A stretch of DNA of 64,000 bases, from contig NZ_CP082276.1 of the NCBI RefSeq assembly GCF_023746615.1, positions 930,001 to 994,000 on the forward strand, given 5' to 3'. The DNA is from Grimontia kaedaensis (lineage in GTDB: Bacteria; Pseudomonadota; Gammaproteobacteria; Enterobacterales; Vibrionaceae). The translations under genes and the position numbers were made by a program. Positions 16,546-25,101 of this stretch are shown in pieces. Position 1 is the stretch's first letter; each line of letters starts with the position of its first letter. Under the pieces are notes generated by a model. The model saw nothing but the letters and a program-made list of their open reading frames with translations, had not been told where the DNA came from and did no database searches.

Positions 16546-18210
16546 TTAGTTGTCCTCCGCCATGCGTCCACGTTGCGGGAACAAACCTTTTGGACGTTTC
16601 TGAATAAATAGGATGATGAACACCAGAACGAGAATCTTCGCCAATACGGCACCCGCCCAAGGTTCCAAGACTTTGTTGAACACGCCGAGACTCAGGCCCG
16701 CAGCCAAGGTTCCCCATAGGTTTCCAACACCGCCAAAGACCACCACCATGAAAGAATCGATGATGTAAGCCTGACCCATGTTCGGCCCCACGTTGGTAAG
16801 CTGGGAAAGTGCCACGCCAGCAACACCGGCAATGCCTGATCCCAAACCAAACGTCGCCATATCGACCCGTTCTGAGCGCACACCCATCGCGCGGGCCATT
16901 GCACGGTTTTGCGACACGGCCCGAACCTGCAAGCCCAAAGGCGTGCGCTTCAAAATAAACAGGAGTGCAAAGAAGACCATTAGGCAGAACACCATGATGT
17001 ACATACGGCTGGCCGTCAGCTCTAACATTGGGGTGACTTCAATCATGCCGCTCATAAAATCAGGCGTACTGACAGAGCGGTTAAGCGGCGAGAAGATGCT
17101 ACGAACGGCTTGTTGCAGAATAAGGCTGATACCGAAGGTCGCCAGCAGGGTTTCCAAGGGTCGGCCGTAAAGATGTCGAATCACCGAACGTTCAATCGCC
17201 ATGCCCACCAATCCGGAAACCACAAAGGCACATGGAATAGAAAGCAGCAGAGCCATGCCGGTTTGCGCAGGAAAAAGTTGTTGCAGCACATAGGTCGTAT
17301 ACGCACCGATCATGATCAGCTCACCATGCGCCATGTTAATGACGCCCATGACACCAAACGTGATGGCAAGGCCGATCCCCGCGAGCACCAGTACCGAACC
17401 CAGGCTCAAGCCGAAATAGAGGGTTTGGGCGGCATTTACTACACGCTGACTTTGTTCATATTCAGCAATCGCTTGATCCAGTGCCGCGATGGTTTCAACA
17501 TCATCACTTTGCACTTTCCCTCTTGCTGCCTGGAGCGAATCAAAAGCTTCCGGCAAACCAACTCCAGACAGAAAAGCGATGGCTTCCATAGTCTGTTTTG
17601 GTGCGCTGCCTTCTGTCACTGCGTAAACAGAAATCGCCGTGGAGAGATACATTTTAGTGGCAGTATCACTCTCATCATCGCGTATGGAAACGATGACAGG
17701 CATTAAGGATGCATCAAGCTCCCCAATCATACGTCTAGCCGCAGTTTGTCTAGTTTCTGTATCAGCACTGGATAGCGCAGCTGTCGCCATCGCGGTCCTT
17801 ATCTGACTACGGATTTTGTTATTGATGGTCACCGCACGGTACTGGCGTTTCTTTTCTACCGTCACAATGTCTGCAGAGAGGATATTGGTCAGCTCGCTGC
17901 CTTTCGCCAGTGGCGGCTCTGCAAGATACCAAATGGATTTGGCTTTCCTATCGTAAACCACCTGCTTATTAAGCAAGCCTTCAAGAAGTTGAATGTTGGA
18001 GATATTTGCTTGTACTGAAGACTCTGCTGACGCGATAAAAGCAATCGCCGCTTCTTTGTCATCAAACGATTTTCCCGCAAGTGCGCTTGCGGCTTGCGAC
18101 ATTTCCGAAATATCGGCATTCGCCTGTGCTGTTATCAGCACGCTACTCATCAGAACGAGTAAACGGCACAACCACAGCAGGCGATTCATTGTTGCTGTCA
18201 AACGTTGCAT
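16546..18210 (-). CDS. urtB: Urea ABC transporter permease UrtB
   Basis: This LivH-like permease has the long N-terminal periplasmic extension typical of UrtB. The start at MQRLTATMNRLLWL is preceded by GAAGGACCGATTC; an ATG 15 codons upstream lacks such a site, and one seven codons downstream is also possible. A signal-like segment ends ITAQANA. Residues 30-260 are a soluble helical region, followed by about eight membrane segments with ITFGVMGVINMAHGELIMIG. 554 residues with this start, normal for UrtB. Confidence 0.93.
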   Translation of the reverse strand: MQRLTATMNRLLWLCRLLVLMSSVLITAQANADISEMSQAASALAGKSFDDKEAAIAFIASAESSVQANISNIQLLEGLLNKQVVYDRKAKSIWYLAEPPLAKGSELTNILSADIVTVEKKRQYRAVTINNKIRSQIRTAMATAALSSADTETRQTAARRMIGELDASLMPVIVSIRDDESDTATKMYLSTAISVYAVTEGSAPKQTMEAIAFLSGVGLPEAFDSLQAARGKVQSDDVETIAALDQAIAEYEQSQRVVNAAQTLYFGLSLGSVLVLAGIGLAITFGVMGVINMAHGELIMIGAYTTYVLQQLFPAQTGMALLLSIPCAFVVSGLVGMAIERSVIRHLYGRPLETLLATFGISLILQQAVRSIFSPLNRSVSTPDFMSGMIEVTPMLELTASRMYIMVFCLMVFFALLFILKRTPLGLQVRAVSQNRAMARAMGVRSERVDMATFGLGSGIAGVAGVALSQLTNVGPNMGQAYIIDSFMVVVFGGVGNLWGTLAAGLSLGVFNKVLEPWAGAVLAKILVLVFIILFIQKRPKGLFPQRGRMAEDN

Positions 18211-18297
18211 GAATCGGTCCTTCGAAAAAGTCCTGCCAATGCGGTTCAGATGCAAGGAGACGGCACCGCAAAGGCAGGTAAACTAGAAGTAATTTTC

Positions 18298-18328
18298 CGG
18301 GCGGGAGTCTCTCCGGACTCCCTGCCCT
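18298..18328 (-). promoter_or_regulatory. Stem-loop between urtA and urtB
   Basis: A GC-rich stem of about 11 bp (around GGGAGTC/GACTCCC) with a small bulge sits 20 bases after the urtA stop. No T-run follows on the minus strand, so it looks more like a 3' stabilising stem or weak attenuator than a full terminator. It could give an excess of binding-protein mRNA over permease mRNA, as in many ABC operons. Confidence 0.5.
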
Positions 18329-18346
18329 GATTGATGAGGTTAAAAC

Positions 18347-19642
18347 TTATTCAGCAACACCTGAGCACTGGCCCGTGGTGACATTGAAGCTGCCACAAGA
18401 CATTGGCTTCAGCCAGCTTGCAAACAGGTCTTTTGAACCAGTTAGGTAATCAGACCAAGCATCACCCGCAACGACGTCTGGGGTTTCCCACACTGTCACG
18501 AACTGGCCATCGTCCTGAATCTCACCAATCAAAACAGGTTTAGTAATGTGGTGGTTAGGCATCATGGTCGCGAAACCGCCAGTCAGGTTCGGTACAGTCA
18601 CACCAATGATCGATTCCTGAACGGCTTCAGACTCTGTGGTGCCTGCCTTCTCAACCGCTTTCGCCCACATGTTAAAGCCAAGGTAAGTGGCTTCCATTGG
18701 GTCGTTAGTCACGCGCTTGTCATCTTTGATGTAGGCATGCCACTGCTCAACGAACTCGTCGTTGGTGTCAGTTTCAACACTCATGAAGTAGTTCCATGCC
18801 GCCAAGTGACCTACCAACGCAGAAGTATCCATACCAGACAGCTCTTCCTCACCAACCGAGAATGCAACTACTGGAATGTCTTCCGCTTCTACGCCCTGAG
18901 CCGCAAGCTCTTTGTAGAAAGGCACATTGGCGTCACCGTTGATGGTAGAAACTACCGCAGTTTTCTTACCGGCAGCCCCAAATTTCTTGATGTCAGCAAC
19001 GATTGACTGCCAATCAGAGTGACCGAATGGGGTGTAATTGATCATGATGTCTTCTGGCTTAACACCACTATCAATCAAATAAGCTTCTAGGATCTTGTTG
19101 GTCGTGCGTGGGTATACATAGTCAGTACCCGCCAGAACCCAACGTTCAACGCCAAGATCCTCTTTCAGGTAATCGACTGCAGGAATAGCCTGCTGGTTAG
19201 GCGCAGCACCGGTGTAGAATACGTTTTTCGAGGACTCTTCACCTTCGTACTGAACAGGATAGAACAGCAGGCTATTGAGCTCTTCGAATACAGGTAATAC
19301 GGATTTACGTGAAACGGATGTCCAGCAACCGAACACTACGTCCACTTCTTCTTTCTCAATCAGTTCGCGTGCTTTTTCAGCAAACAGTGGCCAGTTTGAA
19401 GCGGGGTCAACCACAACGGCTTCCAGTTTCTTACCAAGCAAACCACCTTTCTTGTTTTGCTCGTCCACCATCATCAACACTGTGTCTTTCAACGTGGTTT
19501 CACTGATCGCCATCGTCCCAGATAGCGAGTGCAGGACCCCCACTTTGATAGTGTCTTCATCAGCGACAACCTGAAATGAAATGCCAGCACCCGCAATCAC
19601 TGCAGCGCTTACCCAATTTAATGCAAACTTATTCCCTTTCAT
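18347..19642 (-). CDS. urtA: Urea ABC transporter substrate-binding protein UrtA
   Basis: A 431-residue periplasmic binding protein of the Leu/Ile/Val class. A signal peptide (NWVSAAVIAGAGISFQVVA) precedes DEDTIKVGVLHSLSGTMA. GCWTSVSRKSVLPVFEE, LLFYPVQYEGEE and TGAAPNQQAIPAV mark UrtA rather than LivK. It is preceded by AAAGGAG eight bases from the ATG and by a sigma-54 promoter, and heads the urt-ure unit. Confidence 0.97.
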   Translation of the reverse strand: MKGNKFALNWVSAAVIAGAGISFQVVADEDTIKVGVLHSLSGTMAISETTLKDTVLMMVDEQNKKGGLLGKKLEAVVVDPASNWPLFAEKARELIEKEEVDVVFGCWTSVSRKSVLPVFEELNSLLFYPVQYEGEESSKNVFYTGAAPNQQAIPAVDYLKEDLGVERWVLAGTDYVYPRTTNKILEAYLIDSGVKPEDIMINYTPFGHSDWQSIVADIKKFGAAGKKTAVVSTINGDANVPFYKELAAQGVEAEDIPVVAFSVGEEELSGMDTSALVGHLAAWNYFMSVETDTNDEFVEQWHAYIKDDKRVTNDPMEATYLGFNMWAKAVEKAGTTESEAVQESIIGVTVPNLTGGFATMMPNHHITKPVLIGEIQDDGQFVTVWETPDVVAGDAWSDYLTGSKDLFASWLKPMSCGSFNVTTGQCSGVAE

Positions 19643-19679
19643 TGCAAAAGCTCCTTTTGAGTGTCTGAGAACACCTTGA

Positions 19680-19693
19680 GCAAAAGCCTTGCC
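19680..19693 (-). promoter_or_regulatory. Sigma-54 promoter of the urt-ure operon
   Basis: The minus strand reads TGGCAAGGCTTTTGC. GG at -24 (19692-19693) and GC at -12 (19680-19681) are separated by exactly ten bases, with the preferred TGGCA and TTTTGC contexts. The predicted start near 19668 leaves a leader of about 26 bases with a good ribosome site. This is the strongest promoter match in the window. Confidence 0.82.
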
Positions 19694-19754
19694 AGAATAG
19701 AGATATCACTCGCAAATTAAATGCAATCCAATGAATTAAATAGTTTTTTTACCG

Positions 19755-19838
19755 AGCACCAAACGCTATAAACCAAGAAGCAAAAATCAGGGTGCATAAG
19801 CTTGGTGCATGAAAACACAGCTATTGCACCATATTAGT
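19755..19838 (-). promoter_or_regulatory. NtrC-like half-sites upstream of the sigma-54 promoter
   Basis: GCACCA or TGGTGC-type half-sites occur at 19756, 19791, 19803 and 19825. The last is TGCACCATATTAGT, whose first eleven bases equal the NtrC consensus TGCACCATATTGGTGCA. They lie about 75-160 bp upstream of the -12/-24 element, the usual position of enhancer sites. NtrC binding is inference. Confidence 0.6.
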
Positions 19839-19962
19839 CTTTTCTTAGTGATTGCCTTATTCATGCACTTTAATAGAGCATCGTTCGGTTTAATGAGTAG
19901 AGATCAATCCGGACAAACTATGCTTACGTAGTGGTAAACATGTTCTTGCAGGAAGAGCGTGT

Positions 19963-20412
19963 ATGATGAAGCACCTAGCCTTTGTTTGGATGAGCGTAAC
20001 AGGACTGGTATTCAGTACAACCACGCTCGCCTACCCGGCCTATGGATTGATTGAACCCCACCGTACACTCATCTATTTTTCAAAAGGTTTTGACGAGGAC
20101 GTCGCCTCATTTGAGCGTCAATTGCTGGTTCATCGCTGTCAGATTGATGACAGAGATCTTCATACACTGATCCTGGATATGAACAACCTCTCTGATTCAA
20201 GCGGCCTGTTCTCGTCACGGGAAATCATCAAACTGATGAACAAATATCGCGTCAGAAACAACGAGCATACCGCGGTATTGATAGGCAAAGATGGCACCGA
20301 AAAAGCGCGCTGGAAAGAAGGTTTCGATATCAACGAAATGGTGCAGATTATTGATCAGATGCCCATGAGGCAGGCAGAGATAAGGGAACGCGGTTCGAGG
20401 TGCAGTATATAA
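19963..20412 (+). CDS. Secreted DUF4174 protein
   Basis: A 149-residue protein with a signal peptide (residues 1-23, ending LAYPA). It carries the DUF4174 pattern: RTLIYFSKGFDED near residue 35, a central RDLHTLILDM, then VLIGKDGTEKARWKEGFD and the C-terminal IDQMPMRQAEIRERG. The fold resembles a thioredoxin without the CXXC, and the function is unknown. A second ATG directly precedes the chosen one. It is divergent from urtA and shares its 320 bp intergenic region, but nothing else ties it to urea. Confidence 0.8.
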   Translation: MMKHLAFVWMSVTGLVFSTTTLAYPAYGLIEPHRTLIYFSKGFDEDVASFERQLLVHRCQIDDRDLHTLILDMNNLSDSSGLFSSREIIKLMNKYRVRNNEHTAVLIGKDGTEKARWKEGFDINEMVQIIDQMPMRQAEIRERGSRCSI

Positions 20413-20431
20413 GGTTCAGCATGAAGACAGT

Positions 20432-20453
20432 AAAGGGGCATTCGCCCCCTTTG
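20432..20453. terminator. Bidirectional terminator between DUF4174 and phhB
   Basis: AAAGGGGC-ATTC-GCCCCCTTT stem-loop in the 57-base gap between the convergent genes. Confidence 0.7.
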
Positions 20454-20469
20454 TAGCTTCTCGAAAAAA

Positions 20470-20811
20470 TTACTCTTCCAATAACAAGTCCGTCTTAGAT
20501 GCACAGATAAAATCATTTTTGTGCAGACCTTTTATCTTGTGCGTCCACCAAGTCACAGAACAGCTTCCCCACTCAAGCAGAATCGCAGGATGGTGCCCTT
20601 CCACTTCAGCAAGCTCGGCCACTTTATCTGCAAAAGCCCAGGCCAATTTAAAGTTTCGAAACTTGTAAACACGGCGCAATTGATTGATGCCATCTAGATC
20701 CACAAGTTGCCATTCTGGCAATGTCGTCATCAAACTTGCTGCTTCATCACCGCCCACCATTGGAGCATCTGCGCGGCAGGCTTCACATTGCAATTCAGAC
20801 AATTGTTTCAT
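20470..20811 (-). CDS. phhB: Pterin-4a-carbinolamine dehydratase PhhB
   Basis: This enzyme dehydrates the 4a-hydroxy-tetrahydropterin made by phenylalanine hydroxylase, recycling the cofactor. The start MKQLSELQCEACRADAPMV gives 113 residues; the longer frame to 20889 runs into phhA. The family motif EVEGHHPAILLEWGSCSVTW, with the catalytic His pair and WWTHKIKGL, is intact. It begins 14 bases after phhA stops, forming a phhAB operon. Confidence 0.95.
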   Translation of the reverse strand: MKQLSELQCEACRADAPMVGGDEAASLMTTLPEWQLVDLDGINQLRRVYKFRNFKLAWAFADKVAELAEVEGHHPAILLEWGSCSVTWWTHKIKGLHKNDFICASKTDLLLEE

Positions 20812-20825
20812 CTCTTTCTCCCTAT

Positions 20826-21614
20826 TTACGCGATTTTTTGAGGGTAAAGTGGTGCATGCAATCCAAGCGTTTTCGCTTTGTTCACACATTCAAGCAAATC
20901 CAGTTGTTCGAGTTCATATAATTCGTCGAGCGTACTTAAATAAAAGTAGATAGGTTGCAGTATGTCGATGCGGTAAGGCGTTCTCATTACGTCAACCACA
21001 TCCAGTTTTTTCCTGATTGGCTCAACACTGCCATATGCGTATTCGGTTTCAGAAGGTGAAGACAAAATACCACCACCATAAATCGATATGCCGTCGTCGT
21101 TTTGGATCATTCCAAACTCGACAGTAAACCAATACAACCTAGCTAAATATACGCGATCAGACTTCGATGCGTTCACTCCCAGCTTTCCATAATGCTGGGT
21201 AAAGGATGCAAAGGCAGGATGAGTCAGCATGGCGCAATGGCCAAAGATCTCATGGAAAAAATCAGGCTCCTTTAGGTAGTCAAAATCTTTCTGGGTACGA
21301 AGAAAAGTCGCAACCGGAAAGCGTCTAGATGCCAGTAGTGCGAAGAAGTGGTCAAAATCAATCAACGCTGGCACAGGTTCAAGCTGCCAGCCAGTCGTTT
21401 CAGCCAGAACACGATTGATGTAAGGGATTTGTGGCGCACGATCTTTGGGCAAATCGAGCAGTTCAAGTCCATCAAAATATTCGCGACATGCCTTGCCTTT
21501 GATGCACTCCAATTGTCTGGCTACAAGCTGTGTCCATACCTTATGTTCATCATCGGTCCAACTAATCTGACCTTTAGAATCCAACGGCTTGGATTCGTAT
21601 TGATGTTGTTTCAT
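20826..21614 (-). CDS. phhA: Phenylalanine 4-monooxygenase PhhA
   Basis: PhhA is the tetrahydropterin-dependent, non-haem iron enzyme that converts phenylalanine to tyrosine. The 262-residue bacterial catalytic domain has the iron-binding FFHEIFGHCAMLTHPAF motif (two His ligands) and the later Glu ligand in TVEFGMI. There is no regulatory ACT domain, as usual in bacteria. A TyrR-like box lies about 90 bp upstream. It probably feeds tyrosine catabolism along with the aromatic aminotransferase at 32-33 kb, though the two are not linked in one operon. Confidence 0.96.
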   Translation of the reverse strand: MKQHQYESKPLDSKGQISWTDDEHKVWTQLVARQLECIKGKACREYFDGLELLDLPKDRAPQIPYINRVLAETTGWQLEPVPALIDFDHFFALLASRRFPVATFLRTQKDFDYLKEPDFFHEIFGHCAMLTHPAFASFTQHYGKLGVNASKSDRVYLARLYWFTVEFGMIQNDDGISIYGGGILSSPSETEYAYGSVEPIRKKLDVVDVMRTPYRIDILQPIYFYLSTLDELYELEQLDLLECVNKAKTLGLHAPLYPQKIA

Positions 21615-21704
21615 CGCTACGTCTCCCTGTTTCGTCTCTACGAAAAACGATAGCGGTTCGGCATCAAGAGGAAAACATCTAACGGGTTTTACAGAACTAA
21701 AGCG

Positions 21705-21722
21705 CGTAACATTTTATTTACA
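21705..21722. promoter_or_regulatory. TyrR/PhhR-like box upstream of phhA
   Basis: CGTAAC-ATTTTA-TTTACA compared with TGTAAA-N6-TTTACA: the right half is perfect, the left half four of six, and the essential G and C are present with correct spacing. TyrR-family control of phhAB is known in Pseudomonas and Vibrio relatives; here it is a prediction. Confidence 0.4.
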
Positions 21723-21808
21723 TATCGCTTTTACGAAGGGATTTCATCAGCGTCATTTCAATGTGAGCCAGATCGAATCTACACTCGTAAGAGAGGCACC
21801 TAAAATAT

Positions 21809-21841
21809 GGATAAAAGCCCCTGGCTAAACAGGGTTTATCC
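21809..21841. other. Strong hairpin in the phhA-EAL intergenic region
   Basis: GGATAAA, a three-base bulge, CCCTG, a six-base loop, CAGGG and TTTATCC form a near-perfect 12 bp stem. It is about 130-170 bp upstream of the EAL gene and divergent from phhA. No T-run follows, so it is not an obvious terminator; role unknown. Confidence 0.35.
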
Positions 21842-21976
21842 GGGCATTTTCACTGCTCAAAATGCACACGACCTCGGATAAGATCACATTAATTCACTCT
21901 TCGAACTAATGATTGATTTGACGATAGTGTGCTTTGTCGTAACATCGGTCGAATCCGATTGAGAGGTAAGGTAGTT

Positions 21977-22810
21977 GTGGTAAAGCACTTAAAGACACAA
22001 TCTGAATTTGAGGAATGCCTGCGCACCGACGATAACGGCGACGTTATGGCTGTCTTCAAAGGATTGGAGCTTAGGAGTGTCTTCCAACCTATCTTTCGGG
22101 CAAATGGTACCGTTCTCGGGTTTGAAGCACTGGTTCGCGCCAGAACGTTAGATGGAGAACCTGCATGCCCTGCCAAATTGTTCCGCAAACTCGATCACGA
22201 TCATCCAGATTTTGTAAACCAAATCAGCATCGATAAACTTGCCCGCGTTATCCATCTTCGAAATTTTTCATCGTTTGCTGGCAATCACTCAATCTTCCTT
22301 AACATGCTGCCCTCTACCGCTGTCGTTTCGATAGAAACTTTCTCGAACCGGAACCTGATGGTCAGGCGCCTTGCAGAATTGGGTATTCCTCGTCATCACG
22401 TTGTGTTGGAAGTTGTCGAACATCTGCATGAAGACACCCTCTCGCTCTCCGTTGCCATAACACAATCTATCAACAACGGTTTCCAAATCGCGGTGGATGA
22501 TTATGGTGTAGAGGGCTCAGAGGAAATGCGTGTACGAATGATTCGCCCAAGCCTGATTAAGATCGACCGTTCTTTAGTGCAACGCTATGTTGAAGGTGAA
22601 GTGGAGGCGATGCTGCGTGCTATTGCCCTGGCTAATGAAGTGAACGCAGAGATATTAGTAGAAGGCATTGAGAATCAGGAAGAATACGAAGCAATGCGCT
22701 CACTGCGCATTAATTACTTCCAGGGGTTCTACTTGGGTATGCCACAACGACTCGAAGACTTTTTCGCCGCCAACCCAACCAAGCGTGGACCCACGCAGAA
22801 AGTCCGATAA
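21977..22810 (+). CDS. EAL-domain cyclic-di-GMP phosphodiesterase
   Basis: A stand-alone cytoplasmic EAL domain of about 277 residues with the GTG start at 21977, chosen for the upstream AGAGGTAAGG. A GTG at 21929 would add 16 basic residues. Catalytic motifs appear intact: FEALVRA (EAL), FLNMLP (Asn), LEVVEH (Glu), VDDYG (Asp-Asp), IKIDRS (Lys), VEGIEN (Glu) and YFQGFYLG (Gln-Gly). Such enzymes linearise c-di-GMP. There is no attached sensor or GGDEF domain, so input must come from elsewhere. Confidence 0.88.
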   Translation: MVKHLKTQSEFEECLRTDDNGDVMAVFKGLELRSVFQPIFRANGTVLGFEALVRARTLDGEPACPAKLFRKLDHDHPDFVNQISIDKLARVIHLRNFSSFAGNHSIFLNMLPSTAVVSIETFSNRNLMVRRLAELGIPRHHVVLEVVEHLHEDTLSLSVAITQSINNGFQIAVDDYGVEGSEEMRVRMIRPSLIKIDRSLVQRYVEGEVEAMLRAIALANEVNAEILVEGIENQEEYEAMRSLRINYFQGFYLGMPQRLEDFFAANPTKRGPTQKVR

Positions 22811-22956
22811 ACAAATCGACTAATCTCTCACCACTCTCCCTCTGTTCTTCCAGTTATTTTTTGTCAAGCCTCCGTTAAGTGCTAAAATCCCGACAACTTT
22901 TCGCCTCAGTGTCGACTGTTCGGCGTTTATACAGAATTACAAAGGCAATCATTCGC

Positions 22957-23901
22957 ATGATTAACAATTCCATCCAGTGGTTTCCGGGCCACATGCACAA
23001 AGCGCGCAAAGAAATCGAAGAAGTGGTACCGAAAATCGATGTAATCATTGAGGTACTGGATGCTCGCATTCCTTTCAGTAGCGAAAACCCGATGATTCGC
23101 CGCATCCGCAAAGACAAACCAGTGATCAAAGTACTGAATAAGCGAGACCTGGCTGACCCGGAAATGACTGCTCTTTGGCTGGAACACCTTGAGAAAGAAC
23201 AAGGCGTTAAAGCAATGGCTATAACCACTGAGCAAATCAGCGAAGTGAACAAAATCATGGATCTTTGCCGTAAGCTTGCCCCTCACCGTGAAGAAATGGG
23301 CAAGAACATTCGTACCATGATCATGGGCATTCCCAACGTGGGTAAATCCACCATCATCAACACATTGGCTGGCCGTGTTGTTGCGAAAACCGGTAACCAA
23401 CCGGCAGTAACCCGCCAACAGCAGCGCATTAACCTGCAAAACGGTGTGGTGCTCTCTGACACCCCAGGGATTCTTTGGCCTAAGGTGGAAAACCCGCACA
23501 GTGGTTTCCGCCTTGCAGCAACCGGTGCGGTAAAAGATACGGCTATGGAATATGACGAAGTGGCGTTCTACACCGTGGAGTATCTGGCAAGCGCGTACCC
23601 GGAACTGCTGAAAAAACGCTACAACATCGAGGAGCTACCAGAAACTGAAGTAGAACTGATGGAAGCGATTGGCGAGAAGCGCGGCTGTTTGCGTGCTGGC
23701 GGCCGTATCGACCTGCACAAAGCCTCAGAGATTCTGATCAACGACCTTCGCAACGGTGCTCTGGGTCTGATCACGCTGGAACACCCAGACATGATTAGCC
23801 AAGAGCTGGTTGAAGTAGAAGAAGCCGCAGCGCAGAAAGCAGAAGAAAAAGCGAAACACAAAGAAGAGCGTCGTAAACGTTACTTGAAGAATAAGCGCTA
23901 A
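22957..23901 (+). CDS. YlqF/RbgA-type circularly permuted ribosome-biogenesis GTPase
   Basis: A 314-residue GTPase starting MINNSIQWFPGHMHKARKEI, the family N-terminus. The order of motifs is permuted: NKRDLAD (G4) near residue 63 comes before the P-loop GIPNVGKSTI (G1) near 128 and DTPGILWP (G3) near 175. The C-terminal helical domain carries the RNA-binding region and a basic tail. In Bacillus, RbgA matures the 50S subunit; gammaproteobacterial members are less studied. The upstream in-frame extension to 22879 is not used. Confidence 0.92.
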   Translation: MINNSIQWFPGHMHKARKEIEEVVPKIDVIIEVLDARIPFSSENPMIRRIRKDKPVIKVLNKRDLADPEMTALWLEHLEKEQGVKAMAITTEQISEVNKIMDLCRKLAPHREEMGKNIRTMIMGIPNVGKSTIINTLAGRVVAKTGNQPAVTRQQQRINLQNGVVLSDTPGILWPKVENPHSGFRLAATGAVKDTAMEYDEVAFYTVEYLASAYPELLKKRYNIEELPETEVELMEAIGEKRGCLRAGGRIDLHKASEILINDLRNGALGLITLEHPDMISQELVEVEEAAAQKAEEKAKHKEERRKRYLKNKR

Positions 23902-23942
23902 GGCGGAATTCGAGAAAAGAGTTTCGAAAGTTGAGATTGAAG

Positions 23943-23965
23943 AGCCCTGCGAATGCAGGGCTTTG
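23943..23965 (+). terminator. Terminator after the YlqF-type gene
   Basis: AGCCCTGC-GAAT-GCAGGGCT followed by TTG, about 40 bases after the stop codon. Confidence 0.7.
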
Positions 23966-24078
23966 TGTTTTGGCTAGCTTTTGGGTCCATCCTGATGCTT
24001 GATGGCCTTGATATATAGTCACTCTGATGCTTTACGGCTTTTAGCCTTCAATATGATTTTCTCCAGAGTTAAGATCAA

Positions 24079-24339
24079 CTAATCATCATGACAGGCGAAA
24101 TCTGGTATATCAGTTGATTTATCGAATACTTCCCCACAGATGGCGCAAGTGTACTCGCTTTTTTCTAATATTCCCTTTTCTAGAGGCTGTCCGAAACATA
24201 GGTTGAAAAACCGCTTAGCAACTGTAATAAAACCACTTTTAGCCTTTTGAATTTGATGATTTTCACCTAAGACTTGACGCTTATGTCGTGTGATTCTCCG
24301 ACAATTACAGCAATACAATTGATACTCGACATTATCCAT
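24079..24339 (-). CDS. Small zinc-ribbon-like cassette protein
   Basis: An 86-residue protein I do not recognise. It has two cysteine pairs in zinc-ribbon spacing, YCCNCRRITRH near residue 9 and CAICGEVF near residue 66, separated by a basic linker, and ends in acidic residues. It is the most downstream gene of the cassette-like island and starts 72 bases after the core GTTATGT of an attC-like site. No attC site is visible beyond its stop, so the cassette may be truncated or the island edge may lie here. Confidence 0.55.
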   Translation of the reverse strand: MDNVEYQLYCCNCRRITRHKRQVLGENHQIQKAKSGFITVAKRFFNLCFGQPLEKGILEKSEYTCAICGEVFDKSTDIPDFACHDD

Positions 24340-24410
24340 TGCGAGATTCCTTCGTTTTATTTGAAGCGTCGTATGTATAAGGCTACAAGCGCGCAGTAAA
24401 CTATAAATCT

Positions 24411-24518
24411 ACATAACTCTGCAATAACGGGCGCTTACTAAACCACCCAAAACTGCTTTCATTCCATGCATTCACAACACTTTGAAAAGCTGCCGCAGTG
24501 ACAAAGCGTCCCTTGTTC
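24411..24518 (-). repeat. attC-like integron recombination site (site A)
   Basis: Read on the minus strand, about 105 bp from AACAAGGGACGC to the core-like GTTATGT. The ends are complementary (GGGACGCTT against AAGCGCCCG). The interior CTTTGTCAC, GCTTTTCAA, GTGTTGTGAAT, GTTTTGGG and TAAG blocks are shared with the site at 25711-25834. Position just after a stop codon and just before the next gene is typical of attC. Confidence 0.68.
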
Positions 24519-24554
24519 ATTGTATAAATTAGCTATTTACGCCATAGTCTCTTG

Positions 24555-25064
24555 CTAGCATGTCTTCTCCGCAACAAATTCATTGACTTGAGAGCGTGAG
24601 GTGAAACGTCTTTTGTTGCCACGGAAATCACTGAATAATTTTTGATGAAATTTCAGAGAGCTTTTAGACTCTCGAACCGGATATTCAGAAGCCCAAGACA
24701 ATAACTCAAGAAAATTCTTCTCTGCCTTTTCTACATCAAGTTGCTTCGAACTCTCGGAACCCCGCGCATACAAAGAACTCTCACACACGGACCATTCCAA
24801 ATCCAAGAACAACAGCATATCAGCGGAGGGAATGAGTTGCTCCGCTAAGGCGCCAAATACCCCTTCAACGACCCAACCATGTTGAGAGCGCAAACTAACA
24901 ATTTCATTCTCGATTACTTCAGGAGAACGTTTCCGGTTATAACCACCTGGCTCCCATACAATCGAGTCCAAGTTAACTTCTTGCAGCTGGAGCTTTTGGG
25001 ACAATTGTTTGGACAACCAAGTCTTACCTGATCCCGAATTACCAATAATGAGGATTTTCTGCAT
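24555..25064 (-). CDS. P-loop nucleoside/adenylate-kinase-like protein (cassette gene)
   Basis: A 169-residue kinase-like NTPase. It starts MQKILIIGNSGSGKTWLSKQ with an intact Walker A GNSGSGKT and has the YNRKRSPEV and GWVVEGVFG segments and ADMLLFLDLEW strand of the topology-modulation/FlaR-like branch of adenylate-kinase-like proteins. The usual arginine-rich lid (R.xRR) is present in modified form near KLFSDFRGNKRR. The substrate is unknown; proteins of this kind are frequent in integron cassettes. It shares a cassette with the DUF1772 gene upstream. Confidence 0.7.
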   Translation of the reverse strand: MQKILIIGNSGSGKTWLSKQLSQKLQLQEVNLDSIVWEPGGYNRKRSPEVIENEIVSLRSQHGWVVEGVFGALAEQLIPSADMLLFLDLEWSVCESSLYARGSESSKQLDVEKAEKNFLELLSWASEYPVRESKSSLKFHQKLFSDFRGNKRRFTSRSQVNEFVAEKTC

Positions 25065-25101
25065 TTTTCTCCATTATGCTAAAGCCTCAATCAGAGGCAA
25101 T

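Noticed and set aside
23993..24029. Direct repeat of CTGATGCTT near the zinc-ribbon gene as a lost attC
   Set aside because: Two nine-base copies only, without complementary arms or a GTTRRRY core; chance is likely.
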